Source of the DNA: Flavobacterium suncheonense GH29-5 = DSM 17707
Lineage (GTDB): Bacteria; Bacteroidota; Bacteroidia; Flavobacteriales; Flavobacteriaceae
Assembly (NCBI RefSeq): GCF_000430025.1
Contig: NZ_AUCZ01000009.1
Coordinates: 95,251 to 159,250, forward strand
Length of the DNA: 64,000 nucleotides
Direction of reading: 5' to 3'
A model generated the notes under the pieces. It saw nothing but the letters and a program-made list of their open reading frames with translations, was not told where the DNA came from and did no database searches. Both the position numbers and the translations under genes were made by a program. Positions 18,550 through 29,000 of this stretch are shown here, in pieces. How positions within the stretch are numbered: the stretch's first letter is position 1; each line of letters begins with the position of its first letter.

Positions 18550-18576
18550 AAAGCGGATTCTCACATCCGCTTTTTT
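18550..18576 (+). terminator. terminator after glmS
   Basis: Perfect 9-bp stem (AAAGCGGAT with ATCCGCTTT), 6-base loop and T run, 6 bases after the glmS stop. Confidence 0.85.
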
Positions 18577-18600
18577 AATGGAAAAAATTCAAAAATTAAG

Positions 18601-18632
18601 TTGGTTTATTAGTATATAAAAAACTATCTTTG
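18601..18632 (+). promoter_or_regulatory. promoter for atpD-atpC
   Basis: TTG 18601-18603 and TATCTTTG 18625-18632, spacing 21, match TTG-N17-23-TAnnTTTG. The predicted 5' leader before atpD is about 55 bases. Confidence 0.75.
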
Positions 18633-18690
18633 CGCTCTGAAAAAAGAGGTTTTTTCATAAAACGTAAATAGCTGTTTAATAAATACATAA

Positions 18691-20205
<1,515 letters not shown>

Positions 20206-20245
20206 TCTAGTAAGCAGTAAGCAGTCGCAGTGAACAGTCACTGAC

Positions 20246-20270
20246 AACTGTAAACTGTAAACTGTAAACT
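20246..20270 (+). repeat. heptamer tandem repeat between atpD and atpC
   Basis: AACTGTA occurs three times in a row (20246-20266) plus a partial fourth copy. It is preceded by a degenerate AGTAAGCAGT/CAGT-rich tract from 20210. The atpC ATG is 8 bases further on. Confidence 0.8.
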
Positions 20271-20277
20271 AAAGAAT

Positions 20278-20559
20278 ATGATTGTAGAAATTGTATCACC
20301 CGAAGCCACATTATTCAAAGGAGAAGTTACTTCGGTAGCGGTTCCGGGAGTAAATGGTGAGTTCCAGATGTTAAACAACCACGCGGCGATCGTGTCCCTT
20401 TTAGGAAAAGGATACGTGAAAATCGTGGGAACCAACCTTAAGATTGCTAAAGAATTTGTGGAGAAATTCAACAAAGTAAACGAGCAGACCTACTGGTTGC
20501 CTATCACATCGGGAACCGTTGAAATGAACGACAATAAAATAATTGTTTTAGCCGACTAA
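20278..20559 (+). CDS. atpC: F1F0 ATP synthase subunit epsilon
   Basis: 93 residues. Only the N-terminal beta-sandwich domain is present (IVEIVSPEATLFKGEVTSVA; VPGVNGEFQMLNNHAAIVSL; SGTVEMNDNKIIVLAD). The C-terminal two-helix inhibitory domain of longer epsilon subunits is absent, as is usual in Bacteroidota. Epsilon connects the rotor to the F0 ring. Spacing to atpD is 72 bases, filled by the heptamer repeat, and a terminator follows. Confidence 0.95.
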   Translation: MIVEIVSPEATLFKGEVTSVAVPGVNGEFQMLNNHAAIVSLLGKGYVKIVGTNLKIAKEFVEKFNKVNEQTYWLPITSGTVEMNDNKIIVLAD

Positions 20560-20606
20560 GACAATTAATCCAAGCGAAGTGATTCGCAGGGGAATAAAAT
20601 AAAAAG

Positions 20607-20633
20607 AAAGCCTGGTTTTGCCGGGCTTTTTTT
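20607..20633 (+). terminator. terminator after atpC
   Basis: Stem AAAGCCTGG/CCGGGCTTT with one G-U pair, TTTTG loop and a run of seven T. Confidence 0.85.
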
Positions 20634-20710
20634 ATGATATCAGATGAGTTTAAGGTATCTGTTTTGGCTCAGAAATGCTTTTGTAAAGGGTAGTTTTTTT
20701 AAAAGATACT

Positions 20711-20718
20711 TATATTTG
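20711..20718 (+). promoter_or_regulatory. candidate -7 element directly before bioF
   Basis: TATATTTG ends exactly four bases before the bioF ATG. The nearest TTG (20681-20683) is 27 bases upstream, longer than usual. If used, the transcript would start at or next to the start codon. Confidence 0.45.
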
Positions 20719-20722
20719 AGTT

Positions 20723-21874
20723 ATGAAACCATTTCCGAAAACCTTAAGCGATAAGCTGGAACAACGTCTCCAAAATAATTCGTTGCGAAAGCTGCCGGAA
20801 GCAACTGCTTTAATCGATTTCTCGTCCAACGATTATTTGGGTTTTGCCAAATCCGAAGCCATTTTTGAAGCGACGCATCAGTTCTTGCTCGAGCGCGACT
20901 GCAAGACAAACGGAGCCACCGGTTCGCGGCTGCTTTCCGGAAACCATCCTTTATATGAAGAAGCCGAAGCCTTCATCGCGGAATTTCACCAAGCCGAAAG
21001 CGCGCTGATTTTCAATTCCGGTTACGATGCCAATGTGGGCTTTTTCAGTGCCGTACCGCAGCGGGGCGATGTGATTCTGTACGACGAACTCATCCACGCC
21101 TCCATACGCGATGGCATTCAGTTGTCCCATGCCAAAGCATATCGGTTTGCGCACAACGACCTCGACGACTTGCAGGATAAGATGGTCAAATTTAAAAATG
21201 AGGCGACCACGGTGTATGTGGTCATCGAATCGGTGTATTCCATGGACGGGGATTCGCCCAATCTGGAAGTACTGACCGAACTTTGCGAACAGCAGGAATG
21301 TTATCTGGTGGTCGACGAAGCGCATGCCTTAGGTGTATTCGGCAGGAAAGGCGAAGGGCTGATCCAAAGCCTGCAGCTTCAGAACAAGGTTTTCGCACGC
21401 ATCATGACTTTCGGAAAAGGCTTGGGTTGTCACGGAGCAGCAATTTTGGGAAGTTTGGCCTTGCAAAGCTATCTGGTTAATTTTTCAAGAAGCTTTGTCT
21501 ATACTACGGGCTTGTCGCCGCATGCCGTGGCCACGATTGTAACCGCATATCGGTATTTGGCTGAAAACCCATCGGCAATAACAGACTTAACCGATAACAT
21601 TACGGCTTTTAATCAGGAGAAACTGCTCTTGGGACTTAAACCGCTGTTCGTGTACAGCAAATCTGCAATCCAGTGTGCAATTATACCCGGAAATGAACGG
21701 GTAAAAACCATAGCCGCTGCCCTACAGGAAAAAAGCTTCGACGTCAAACCGATTCTTTCGCCCACGGTGCCGGAAGGCCAGGAACGGTTGCGTTTTTGTT
21801 TGCACCGGTACAATACCACGGCCGAAATCACGGCAGTGTTGCAGGAATTTAGCCGCTTGGTTTTGGGATACTAA
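20723..21874 (+). CDS. bioF: 8-amino-7-oxononanoate synthase
   Basis: 383 residues, PLP-dependent alpha-oxoamine synthase. It condenses a pimeloyl thioester with alanine to give KAPA in biotin synthesis. Motifs: IDFSSNDYLGFAKS, CKTNGATGSRLLSGNHPLY, ALIFNSGYDANVGFF, VVDEAHALGVFGRKG, and the PLP lysine in MTFGKGLGCHGAAIL. Start ATG 20723 leaves the usual N-terminal helix before the SNDYLG motif. First gene of the bio cluster, followed by bioD after 157 bases. Confidence 0.96.
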   Translation: MKPFPKTLSDKLEQRLQNNSLRKLPEATALIDFSSNDYLGFAKSEAIFEATHQFLLERDCKTNGATGSRLLSGNHPLYEEAEAFIAEFHQAESALIFNSGYDANVGFFSAVPQRGDVILYDELIHASIRDGIQLSHAKAYRFAHNDLDDLQDKMVKFKNEATTVYVVIESVYSMDGDSPNLEVLTELCEQQECYLVVDEAHALGVFGRKGEGLIQSLQLQNKVFARIMTFGKGLGCHGAAILGSLALQSYLVNFSRSFVYTTGLSPHAVATIVTAYRYLAENPSAITDLTDNITAFNQEKLLLGLKPLFVYSKSAIQCAIIPGNERVKTIAAALQEKSFDVKPILSPTVPEGQERLRFCLHRYNTTAEITAVLQEFSRLVLGY

Positions 21875-22031
21875 TCGGACGATGGCGGATACAGTTATAA
21901 TCCTTTACCATATATTTTGGAACACTGATTTTACGGACACAACAGATTTACACAAATTTCAGACAGAAAAACCATAGCAATCTATGCAATCCATGTGCGA
22001 AACTGTTGTAATTTGCACCTAAAATAAGATT

Positions 22032-22652
22032 ATGAAACTCTTCATCACCGGCATAGGCACCGACGTAGGCAAAACCATCGCCTCCGCCATCATCACCGAA
22101 GCCCTCGAGGCCGATTACTGGAAACCCATTCAGGCAGGCGACCTCGAAAATTCCGATGCGCATAAAATCCAAAAGTACCTGACCAATGCCAAAACAAGAA
22201 TTTTTGACAACGCCTATGCACTGCAAACGCCGGCGAGTCCGCATTGGGCTGCAGAGCTGGATAACATCCGCATCGATTTAAAAAAAATTAAAGAACCAAA
22301 AAGCAAAAACCATCTGGTCATAGAAGGTGCCGGTGGCGTTTTTGTTCCGTTAAATGAAACCGATTGCGTTATCGATTTAATCCAGCCCGATTATAAAGTA
22401 ATCGTAGTATCCCGTCATTATCTGGGCAGCATCAACCATACCCTGTTGACTGTGGAAGCCCTGCAAAACCGAAAACTTAACATCGCCGGCATTGTTTTCA
22501 ACGGCGACGAAAACCCGGCATCGGAAAGCATCATCCTGAAAAAAACCGGTTTACAAATGCTCGGCCGCATCGAAAACGAACCCTATTTCGACCAGAATGT
22601 AATACGCTATTACGCCGATAAAATCAGGGCAACGTTATTGGAATTGTCCTAA
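22032..22652 (+). CDS. bioD: dethiobiotin synthetase
   Basis: 206 residues. It closes the ureido ring of DAPA using ATP and carbon dioxide. P-loop: ITGIGTDVGKTIASA; next motifs are YWKPIQAGD and VIEGAGGVFVPLNE; the nucleotide-recognition end includes GIVFNGDENPASE. The usual order bioF-bioD-bioA is kept, with 36 bases to bioA. The 157-base gap before it holds an AT-rich tract but no convincing promoter. Confidence 0.96.
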   Translation: MKLFITGIGTDVGKTIASAIITEALEADYWKPIQAGDLENSDAHKIQKYLTNAKTRIFDNAYALQTPASPHWAAELDNIRIDLKKIKEPKSKNHLVIEGAGGVFVPLNETDCVIDLIQPDYKVIVVSRHYLGSINHTLLTVEALQNRKLNIAGIVFNGDENPASESIILKKTGLQMLGRIENEPYFDQNVIRYYADKIRATLLELS

Positions 22653-22688
22653 CTTGCTTATCCCTAATCTCTTGTAACTTCTAAAAAC

Positions 22689-23960
22689 ATGAATCTTTCC
22701 GAACGCGACATCCAACACAACTGGCATCCATACACGCAACATAAAACCGCCGCGCCGCACATTGCGATTACCAAAGGCGAAGGGGCTTTGTTGTGGGATG
22801 AAAGCGGCAAAACCTACATCGATGCCATCGCTTCCTGGTGGGTCAATCCGTACGGACATGCCAATAAAGTTATAGCTGATGCGATTTACAGACAGCTGAC
22901 GACTCTGGAACACGTTTTGTTCGGTGGTTTTACCCACGAGCCCGCGGTTTTGGTGGCGGAAAAACTGATGCAACTGCTGCCGTCCAATCAACAGAAACTG
23001 TTCTACTCTGATAATGGTTCGACTGCGGTGGAAATCGCGATCAAAGTAGCCTTACAGTATTTTTACAACAAAGGCGAACGGCGCACCAAAATCATTGCGT
23101 TTGAAAATGCCTTTCACGGCGATACGTTTGCGGCAATGGCGGCCAGCGGGATTTCTTTTTTCACGGAAGCGTTTAAAGGCTCTTTGTTGGAAGTAGTGCG
23201 CATTCCGTTGCCAACTTCAGGAAACGAAAAAGTCAGTTATGAAGCTTTGGAAGCCTTGCTGAAAACCAACGAATTTGCGGGATTTATCTTCGAACCCTTA
23301 GTGCAGGGCGCGGCCGGAATGGTGATGTACGAAGCAGCCGAACTGGATAAACTGATGGTACTTTGCAAAAAACATAACGTTTTCACCATAGCTGACGAAG
23401 TCATGACCGGCTTCGGCAAAACCGGCAAAACCTTTGCCTGCGATTATCTGACGGAACAACCTGACATGATGTGTTTGTCGAAAGCGCTTACCGGTGGCAC
23501 CATTCCTATGGCAATCACTACGTTTACCCAGGAACTTTTTGACGGTTTTTATGATGATGATGTGAACAAAGCGTTGTTTCACGGCCATACGTTTACCGCG
23601 AATCCGACCGGTTGTGCTGCGGCTTTGGCGAGCATGGAATTGTTGGGAACTGCTGAAATGCAGGACAACCTCCGTCGTATCAATGCAAAGCACCTCGACT
23701 TTCAGCAAAAACTTGCAAACCATCCACGCGTTACGGCTACACGGGTGCTTGGTGTGATTTTGGCGCTGGAAATCAAAACCGATGGTGCCGAAAGCTATTA
23801 CGGTAGTTTTAGAAATAAGTTGTACAATTTCTTCATCGACCACGGCATTATCCTGCGGCCGGTGGGGAATATCGTGTACGTGTTGCCGCCGTATGTGATT
23901 TCCGATGCACAACTCGAAAAAATTTACCAAACTATAGAAGCGGCATTGCAAGAATGCTAA
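22689..23960 (+). CDS. bioA: adenosylmethionine-8-amino-7-oxononanoate aminotransferase (DAPA synthase)
   Basis: 423 residues, class III PLP aminotransferase. It converts KAPA to DAPA using SAM as amino donor. Motifs: NWHPYTQHKTAAPHIAI and DAIASWWVNPYGHAN (BioA-specific Trp-Trp), SDNGSTAVEIAIKVA, AFHGDTFAAMA, VFTIADEVMTGFGKTG and the PLP lysine in MMCLSKALTGGTIPMA. It is 13 bases from the downstream ketoacyl synthase. Confidence 0.97.
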   Translation: MNLSERDIQHNWHPYTQHKTAAPHIAITKGEGALLWDESGKTYIDAIASWWVNPYGHANKVIADAIYRQLTTLEHVLFGGFTHEPAVLVAEKLMQLLPSNQQKLFYSDNGSTAVEIAIKVALQYFYNKGERRTKIIAFENAFHGDTFAAMAASGISFFTEAFKGSLLEVVRIPLPTSGNEKVSYEALEALLKTNEFAGFIFEPLVQGAAGMVMYEAAELDKLMVLCKKHNVFTIADEVMTGFGKTGKTFACDYLTEQPDMMCLSKALTGGTIPMAITTFTQELFDGFYDDDVNKALFHGHTFTANPTGCAAALASMELLGTAEMQDNLRRINAKHLDFQQKLANHPRVTATRVLGVILALEIKTDGAESYYGSFRNKLYNFFIDHGIILRPVGNIVYVLPPYVISDAQLEKIYQTIEAALQEC

Positions 23961-23973
23961 CTTTGCAAAAAAT

Positions 23974-25134
23974 TTGATTTTGAAACCGATTGCCCTCACT
24001 GCTTTAGCGTCTTTTTCCCCTTTAGGTAGCCAACCCGAAGCCATTTGGGCGGAATACCTGAAACCGACGACGGTAATTAGGGAAAAGCAAATCGGTACGC
24101 AAAAGGTGCCGGTGGCCGCTTTGCCCGGGGTTTTACTCGAACAGGTAAAAGCGCTGCGCCAATCCGACCACAAATACAAATCTTTAGACAACTCCGTTTT
24201 ATACGCGATTTTGGCCGCGCGCCAGGCGGTACAACAGGCCGGATGGAACGATCACGATGTCTTCGGCATCAACATCGGTTCTTCGCGGGGTGCTACCGAA
24301 CTTTTCGAGCAGTACCACGAAGAATTCCTCACTACCGGAAAAACCTCTACGTTGGCGTCGCCCACCACGACGATGGGAAATATTTCCTCTTGGGTGGCGC
24401 ACGATTTAAAAGCCAAAGGCCCCGAAATTTCGCATTCCATCACCTGTTCGACCGCTTTGCATGCGTTGCTGAACGGCGTGGCGTGGCTGCGTTCGGGCAT
24501 GGCCGATAAATTCCTGATTGGCGGGAGCGAGGCCTCTTTAACGCCTTTTACCGTGGCCCAGATGCAGGCGCTTAAAATCTATTCCACCGATACGTCCGAG
24601 TATCCGTGTCGCGCTTTTGACCTGAACAAAACCAAAAATACGATGGTATTGGGGGAAGGCGCCGGGATGCTTTGCCTGGAAAGCGGTACTTCGGATAAAG
24701 CCCTGGCGTATGTGGCAGGTGTGGGCTATGCTACCGACATTTTGGAGCACGGCATTTCCATTTCCACCGAGGCGGCCTGTTTTCAGCAATCGATGCAGAT
24801 GGCGCTGGGCGATTTGCCGGTAACAGAGGTTGACGCCATCGTGCTGCACGCGCCGGGCACAATTAAAGGCGATGCTTCGGAAATGGCCGCCATTCAGAAA
24901 GTGTTTGGCGAACAGCAGCCGCAGCTTACCACCAACAAATGGAAAATCGGGCACACCTTTGGCGCTTCGGGCATCCTGAGTGTGGAACTGGCGGTCCTGA
25001 TGCTGCAGCACCAACAGTTTATCGGCGTCCCTTTTGTAAAACATCAAACCCCGAAACGACCGCTGAAAAACATTTTGGTCAATGCCGTTGGTTTTGGCGG
25101 GAATGCGGTAAGTGTCCTGCTTCGCCGTGCTTAA
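23974..25134 (+). CDS. beta-ketoacyl-ACP synthase-like protein in the biotin cluster
   Basis: About 386 residues, FabF/KAS-II-like thiolase fold. The catalytic triad is intact: Cys158 in HSITCSTALHA, His292 in VLHAPGTIKGDASE, His327 in KWKIGHTFGASG. No ATG lies upstream of the conserved core, so it starts at a TTG: 23974 or, two codons on, 23980. A TAACTTTG element overlaps the bioA stop (23958-23965). Position directly after bioFDA suggests elongation of a precursor toward the pimeloyl chain used by BioF; that is inference. At about 386 residues it is slightly short for FabF (about 410). Confidence 0.85.
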   Translation: MILKPIALTALASFSPLGSQPEAIWAEYLKPTTVIREKQIGTQKVPVAALPGVLLEQVKALRQSDHKYKSLDNSVLYAILAARQAVQQAGWNDHDVFGINIGSSRGATELFEQYHEEFLTTGKTSTLASPTTTMGNISSWVAHDLKAKGPEISHSITCSTALHALLNGVAWLRSGMADKFLIGGSEASLTPFTVAQMQALKIYSTDTSEYPCRAFDLNKTKNTMVLGEGAGMLCLESGTSDKALAYVAGVGYATDILEHGISISTEAACFQQSMQMALGDLPVTEVDAIVLHAPGTIKGDASEMAAIQKVFGEQQPQLTTNKWKIGHTFGASGILSVELAVLMLQHQQFIGVPFVKHQTPKRPLKNILVNAVGFGGNAVSVLLRRA

Positions 25135-25200
25135 TTTTCTTCTTCTTTTTAGTCCGTAGTTTTTCCTTTTCGGTTGCAAACGTCGTAAAAGGCTGTAATT

Positions 25201-25289
25201 TTTTGAATTCAAAATTTTATTGGATTACAAGATTGTAATTTTTCGTTTTCAAAAGATCATTTGATTGCAACTTTGTAATCTTTTGAAAA
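25201..25289. repeat. cluster of palindromes between the ketoacyl synthase and recX
   Basis: Four symmetric elements lie in 89 bases: a 14-bp perfect palindrome (25201-25214); ATTACAA-GA-TTGTAAT (25224-25239); a 12-bp inverted repeat (25246-25257 with 25278-25289, TTTTCAAAAGAT/ATCTTTTGAAAA); and inside it GATTGCAA-CT-TTGTAATC with one mismatch (25263-25280). The flanking genes converge, so this may be a bidirectional terminator or an operator cluster. Confidence 0.6.
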
Positions 25290-25399
25290 AATAATTCCAT
25301 TTAATTACAAGTAAAAATTAGGGCGCAATGTGTTGCCTTACGTGCCGTAGGAAAGGGAAACCAGAGGTAAAAATTATACGGAAAGACGATGTAGGCGGT

Positions 25400-25882
25400 T
25401 TAGTCGTGCGCCAATTCGTTGAGTTTGTCTAAAATAAGAGGGCTTTCCCAGCCTTTGCGGAGTAAAAAATCGCAGAATTTCTTTTTCTTTTTCGCCGGGT
25501 GGGTTTCGGTCAGGCTGTTCCAGTGTTTTTCGGCCAGTTCGTGAAAGGTGGCGTAATAAGTTTCGTCCGGCAGTTCCTTTAAGGCGGCGTTGATGTTGTA
25601 TTGGGAAATCTGTCGGCACTTCAGCTCGTTTACAATACGGATTTTACCCCATTTTTTTACGTTGTGCTTGCCGCGGGCAAAACTCTGGGCAAACCGTTCT
25701 TCGTTTAGGAAATTATTTTCAATCAGATGCACGACTATGGTGTCGATTTCGGCGGCGGACAGTTTAAATGTCTTTAATTTTTCCGTCACTTCGGCGTGGC
25801 AGCGTTCCTGATAACTGCAGTAGTACTCAAGCTTTTTGACGATTTCCGCTATCGTATGTATTTTCAGGGAATTACTGTTCAT
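25400..25882 (-). CDS. recX: regulatory protein RecX
   Basis: 160 residues. RecX modulates RecA filaments. Three-helix repeats are recognisable: EIVKKLEYYCSYQERCHAEV, IDTIVVHLIENNFLNEERFAQSFARGK and VKKWGKIRIVNELKCRQIS, with a C-terminal helix-rich end. The FLNEERFAQSFARGK segment is diagnostic. It is divergent from the large secreted-protein gene; a TAATTTTG -7 candidate (25892-25899 on minus) precedes it. Confidence 0.92.
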   Translation of the reverse strand: MNSNSLKIHTIAEIVKKLEYYCSYQERCHAEVTEKLKTFKLSAAEIDTIVVHLIENNFLNEERFAQSFARGKHNVKKWGKIRIVNELKCRQISQYNINAALKELPDETYYATFHELAEKHWNSLTETHPAKKKKKFCDFLLRKGWESPLILDKLNELAHD

Positions 25883-25910
25883 AACTTAACGCAAAATTAA
25901 AGCATGACGA

Positions 25911-25940
25911 TTGAAAATCTGTTAAAAAGTCGTACCTTTG
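25911..25940 (+). promoter_or_regulatory. promoter for the lamin-tail secreted protein
   Basis: TTG 25911-25913 and TACCTTTG 25933-25940 with spacing 19, an excellent fit to the Bacteroidota consensus. It leaves a leader of about 70 bases before ATG 26016. Confidence 0.75.
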
Positions 25941-26015
25941 TCGCCCGTTTTTTTCTGAAAAATGAAAAATAGGGTTGTAAATATAAGAAATTTCACAAAA
26001 ATATACATATACACT

Positions 26016-29000
26016 ATGAAATTTAAATTTTTACTTTTAGCGGTTTTGTTCTCGGTTGTAGGTTGGGGGCAGGCGACAGATTTGTTTATTTCTGAGTATG
26101 TTGAAGGATCTAATAATGAGAAATATATAGAGATATATAATGGTACTGGAGCTTCAGTTAATCTTTCTGATTATAGATTGCGATTGTATGCAAATGGAAG
26201 CGCAACCGTTTTAAATGATGTTTTATTGTCGGGAACTTTAGCTGACGGTCAAGTAATTGTTTATAAGAATTCATTAGCTACACTTTTTGCAGGGACTAAC
26301 AATGCTGCTGTAAATTTTAACGGAGATGATGCTTTGGCTTTGTTTAAAGTTTCAACAAACTCCAACGTAGATATTTTTGGAAGAATCGGAAACGATCCAG
26401 GAACAGCGTGGACTGCAGCTGGGGGTTATACAACTTTAGATAAAACTCTTCGAAGAAAAACTAATGTATGTGGCGGTGTAACCGTTAATCCAACCGGAAC
26501 TGGGGTAGGAGCTTTTACTACACTGTCAACGGAGTGGGATATCTTCAATATTGATGATGTGTCTGGTTTAGGGTCGCATACTGCTGTATGTTCAAGTGTT
26601 CCCGAAATCAATATCTTAGGGAATAGCAATACTATTGCCAGTGGCGATGTAACCCCAAACACCACAGACGATACCGATTTTGGTACGGTGGCTACCGCTT
26701 CGGGAACTATCGTAAAAACGTTTACTATCGAAAACTTAGGAACGGCCGCTTTAAATTTAACTGGTGCGAGTCCGTATGTATCCATCACCGGGGCAAATGC
26801 GGGCGATTTTACGGTAACGGCGATTCCTTCTAACAGCATTGCGGCTTCAACAAGTACAACTTTTGCCATTACGTTTGACCCTTTGGCAGACGGTTTGAGA
26901 ACGGCGAACGTAAGTATTACCAATAACGACAGCAACGAAAACCCGTATACGTTTGCCATTCAGGGAACCGGAATCAGTGCGCCTGTAATTACCAGTGCGT
27001 TAACCGCTTCGGGTACTCAGGGTTCGCCTTTTACCTATACCATTACAGCGACCAATACGCCAACGGGTTACAACGCTACCGGATTGCCGGCAGGTTTGAC
27101 CATCGATACCAATACCGGAGTGATTTCGGGTACACCAACTGTTACCGGAAGTTTTAACGTAACGATTACCGCGACTAACGGCGTGGGTTCAGACAATCAG
27201 GTTTTGGTGATAACATTAAGTACAGGACCTTGTTTGAGCAATAGTTTTACTTCTGCTACTTTTCCACCTACAGGTTGGTTAGCAACAAGTGTAACCAGAA
27301 GTACACTTGCTGCCGATTATAACACAGGTCCTGCTGCTGCTGTTTTTGGGAGTAATAGCGGGTCACTAACGACTAGTGTGATAGCCAACCCGGCACAGTT
27401 AAAATTTTATTTGGGAAGATCAACTAATACGACTGCTAAAACCTTGACAGTTGAAGTGTCAACAACTTCTCAGACCACGGGTTTTGCTACGGTAGCCACT
27501 TTTGATCATTCAAATGTTCCTTCAGGTTCTTACGATCAATATACCGTTGATTTGTCAGCCTATACCAATAGTGCTACGGTTTGGATTCGATTCACTAAAA
27601 CCTCCTCAACAACTGCCCCATGGCGTTTAGACGATGTGGAAGTGTTTTGTGGTGAACCAGCCGACGTAGAAATCGACGTAGCAGGAAACGGTATTTCCAT
27701 AGCTGATGGCGACACCACACCAACGGTTGCCGATGCTACCGATTTTGGTTCAACTTTAGTAGGGGTGAGTGTTTCTAATACTTATACCATTACCAATACA
27801 GGGACAGATCCGTTAACCATTACCGGGGTTACCATTACCGGAGCCAATGCGGCTGATTTTACAGTATCTTCAGCCCCGGCAGGTACGGTACCGGCAGGAG
27901 GTTCGACAACTTTTGAAATTAATTATACACCAACGGCTTTGGGTACAAGTAATGCTACGATAAACATTGCCAATAATGATGGGGATGAAAATCCGTATAC
28001 TTTTACCATTACAGGAATGGCTATTACGTGTACGCCAACCACTTCTGTAACTTCCATGAGTCCGCTTTCAGGACCCGAGGGAACTATGATTACCTTTACC
28101 GGAACCGGATTTGGAACTATAGCAACTGTAACTTTAGGAGGTACTCCGGCTACTTTTACAGTAATTTCCGCAACGACACTTCAGGTGGAGGTTCCTGTGG
28201 GCGCTTCTACAGGGAGTATTTCGATTCAGGACGCCGGAGGCTGTGAGATTAAAACAACGGTTTTCACGGTAATCACTCTGGACAATACAACTTGTCAGGG
28301 CACCGCGCCTTTAACGGATTTAATTATTTATGACCTTCACGATGAAAGAACCGGAGATGGCGGTTTTATCACCTTATACAACGGAACTCCGGTAACAGTG
28401 GATTTGGCTGATTACAGCATCTGGAGAACAAGTAATTATGGCGATGGCAATGCCATTGACTATGCTAACCTAACCGGAACTATTGCTCCTGGAGCGTTAG
28501 GAATCATACGGGTAAATACGGTAGGTTGTGGTCCGGCAGGAACTAACGGAACCATTAACGCAGGTTTCAATCAAAATGACCAGATTCAATTGCGCAATGC
28601 CGATGGCAGTGTTGTGATTGATGATGTACATACTTATGTGCCTTCAGCCGGATATTACATGGTTCGTAAAGAAGGGGCGTTAATAGCACGCACGACTTAT
28701 CAGGATTCGGATTGGAATATCACGCCGTTAGGACCGGGTGTTTGTGAGCCGACTGCAGGATTGATATTGCCAAATAACGGTGTGCCTCCAACGGTAGCAG
28801 CCAACGATCCGGTAGTTACTACCTCTTGTTCTGCTAACACGGCTACTATTGGTGTAACAGCCAGCGAAGGGTTTGCCGGCGGATTTGAATTGGTTTATCA
28901 ATGGTATTACAGTGCACCTGGGCAAACCGATTGGACATTAATTAACAACGGAGGAATTTACTCCGGGGCGACTACAGCAACCTTAGGCATCTCTGATATT

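Noticed and set aside
24538..25212. 224-codon minus-strand open frame
   Set aside because: Antisense to the ketoacyl synthase, whose catalytic triad is intact.
26426..26959. 177-codon minus-strand open frame
   Set aside because: Lies wholly inside the lamin-tail protein gene; composition reflects repeated Thr/Gly/Val codons on the other strand.
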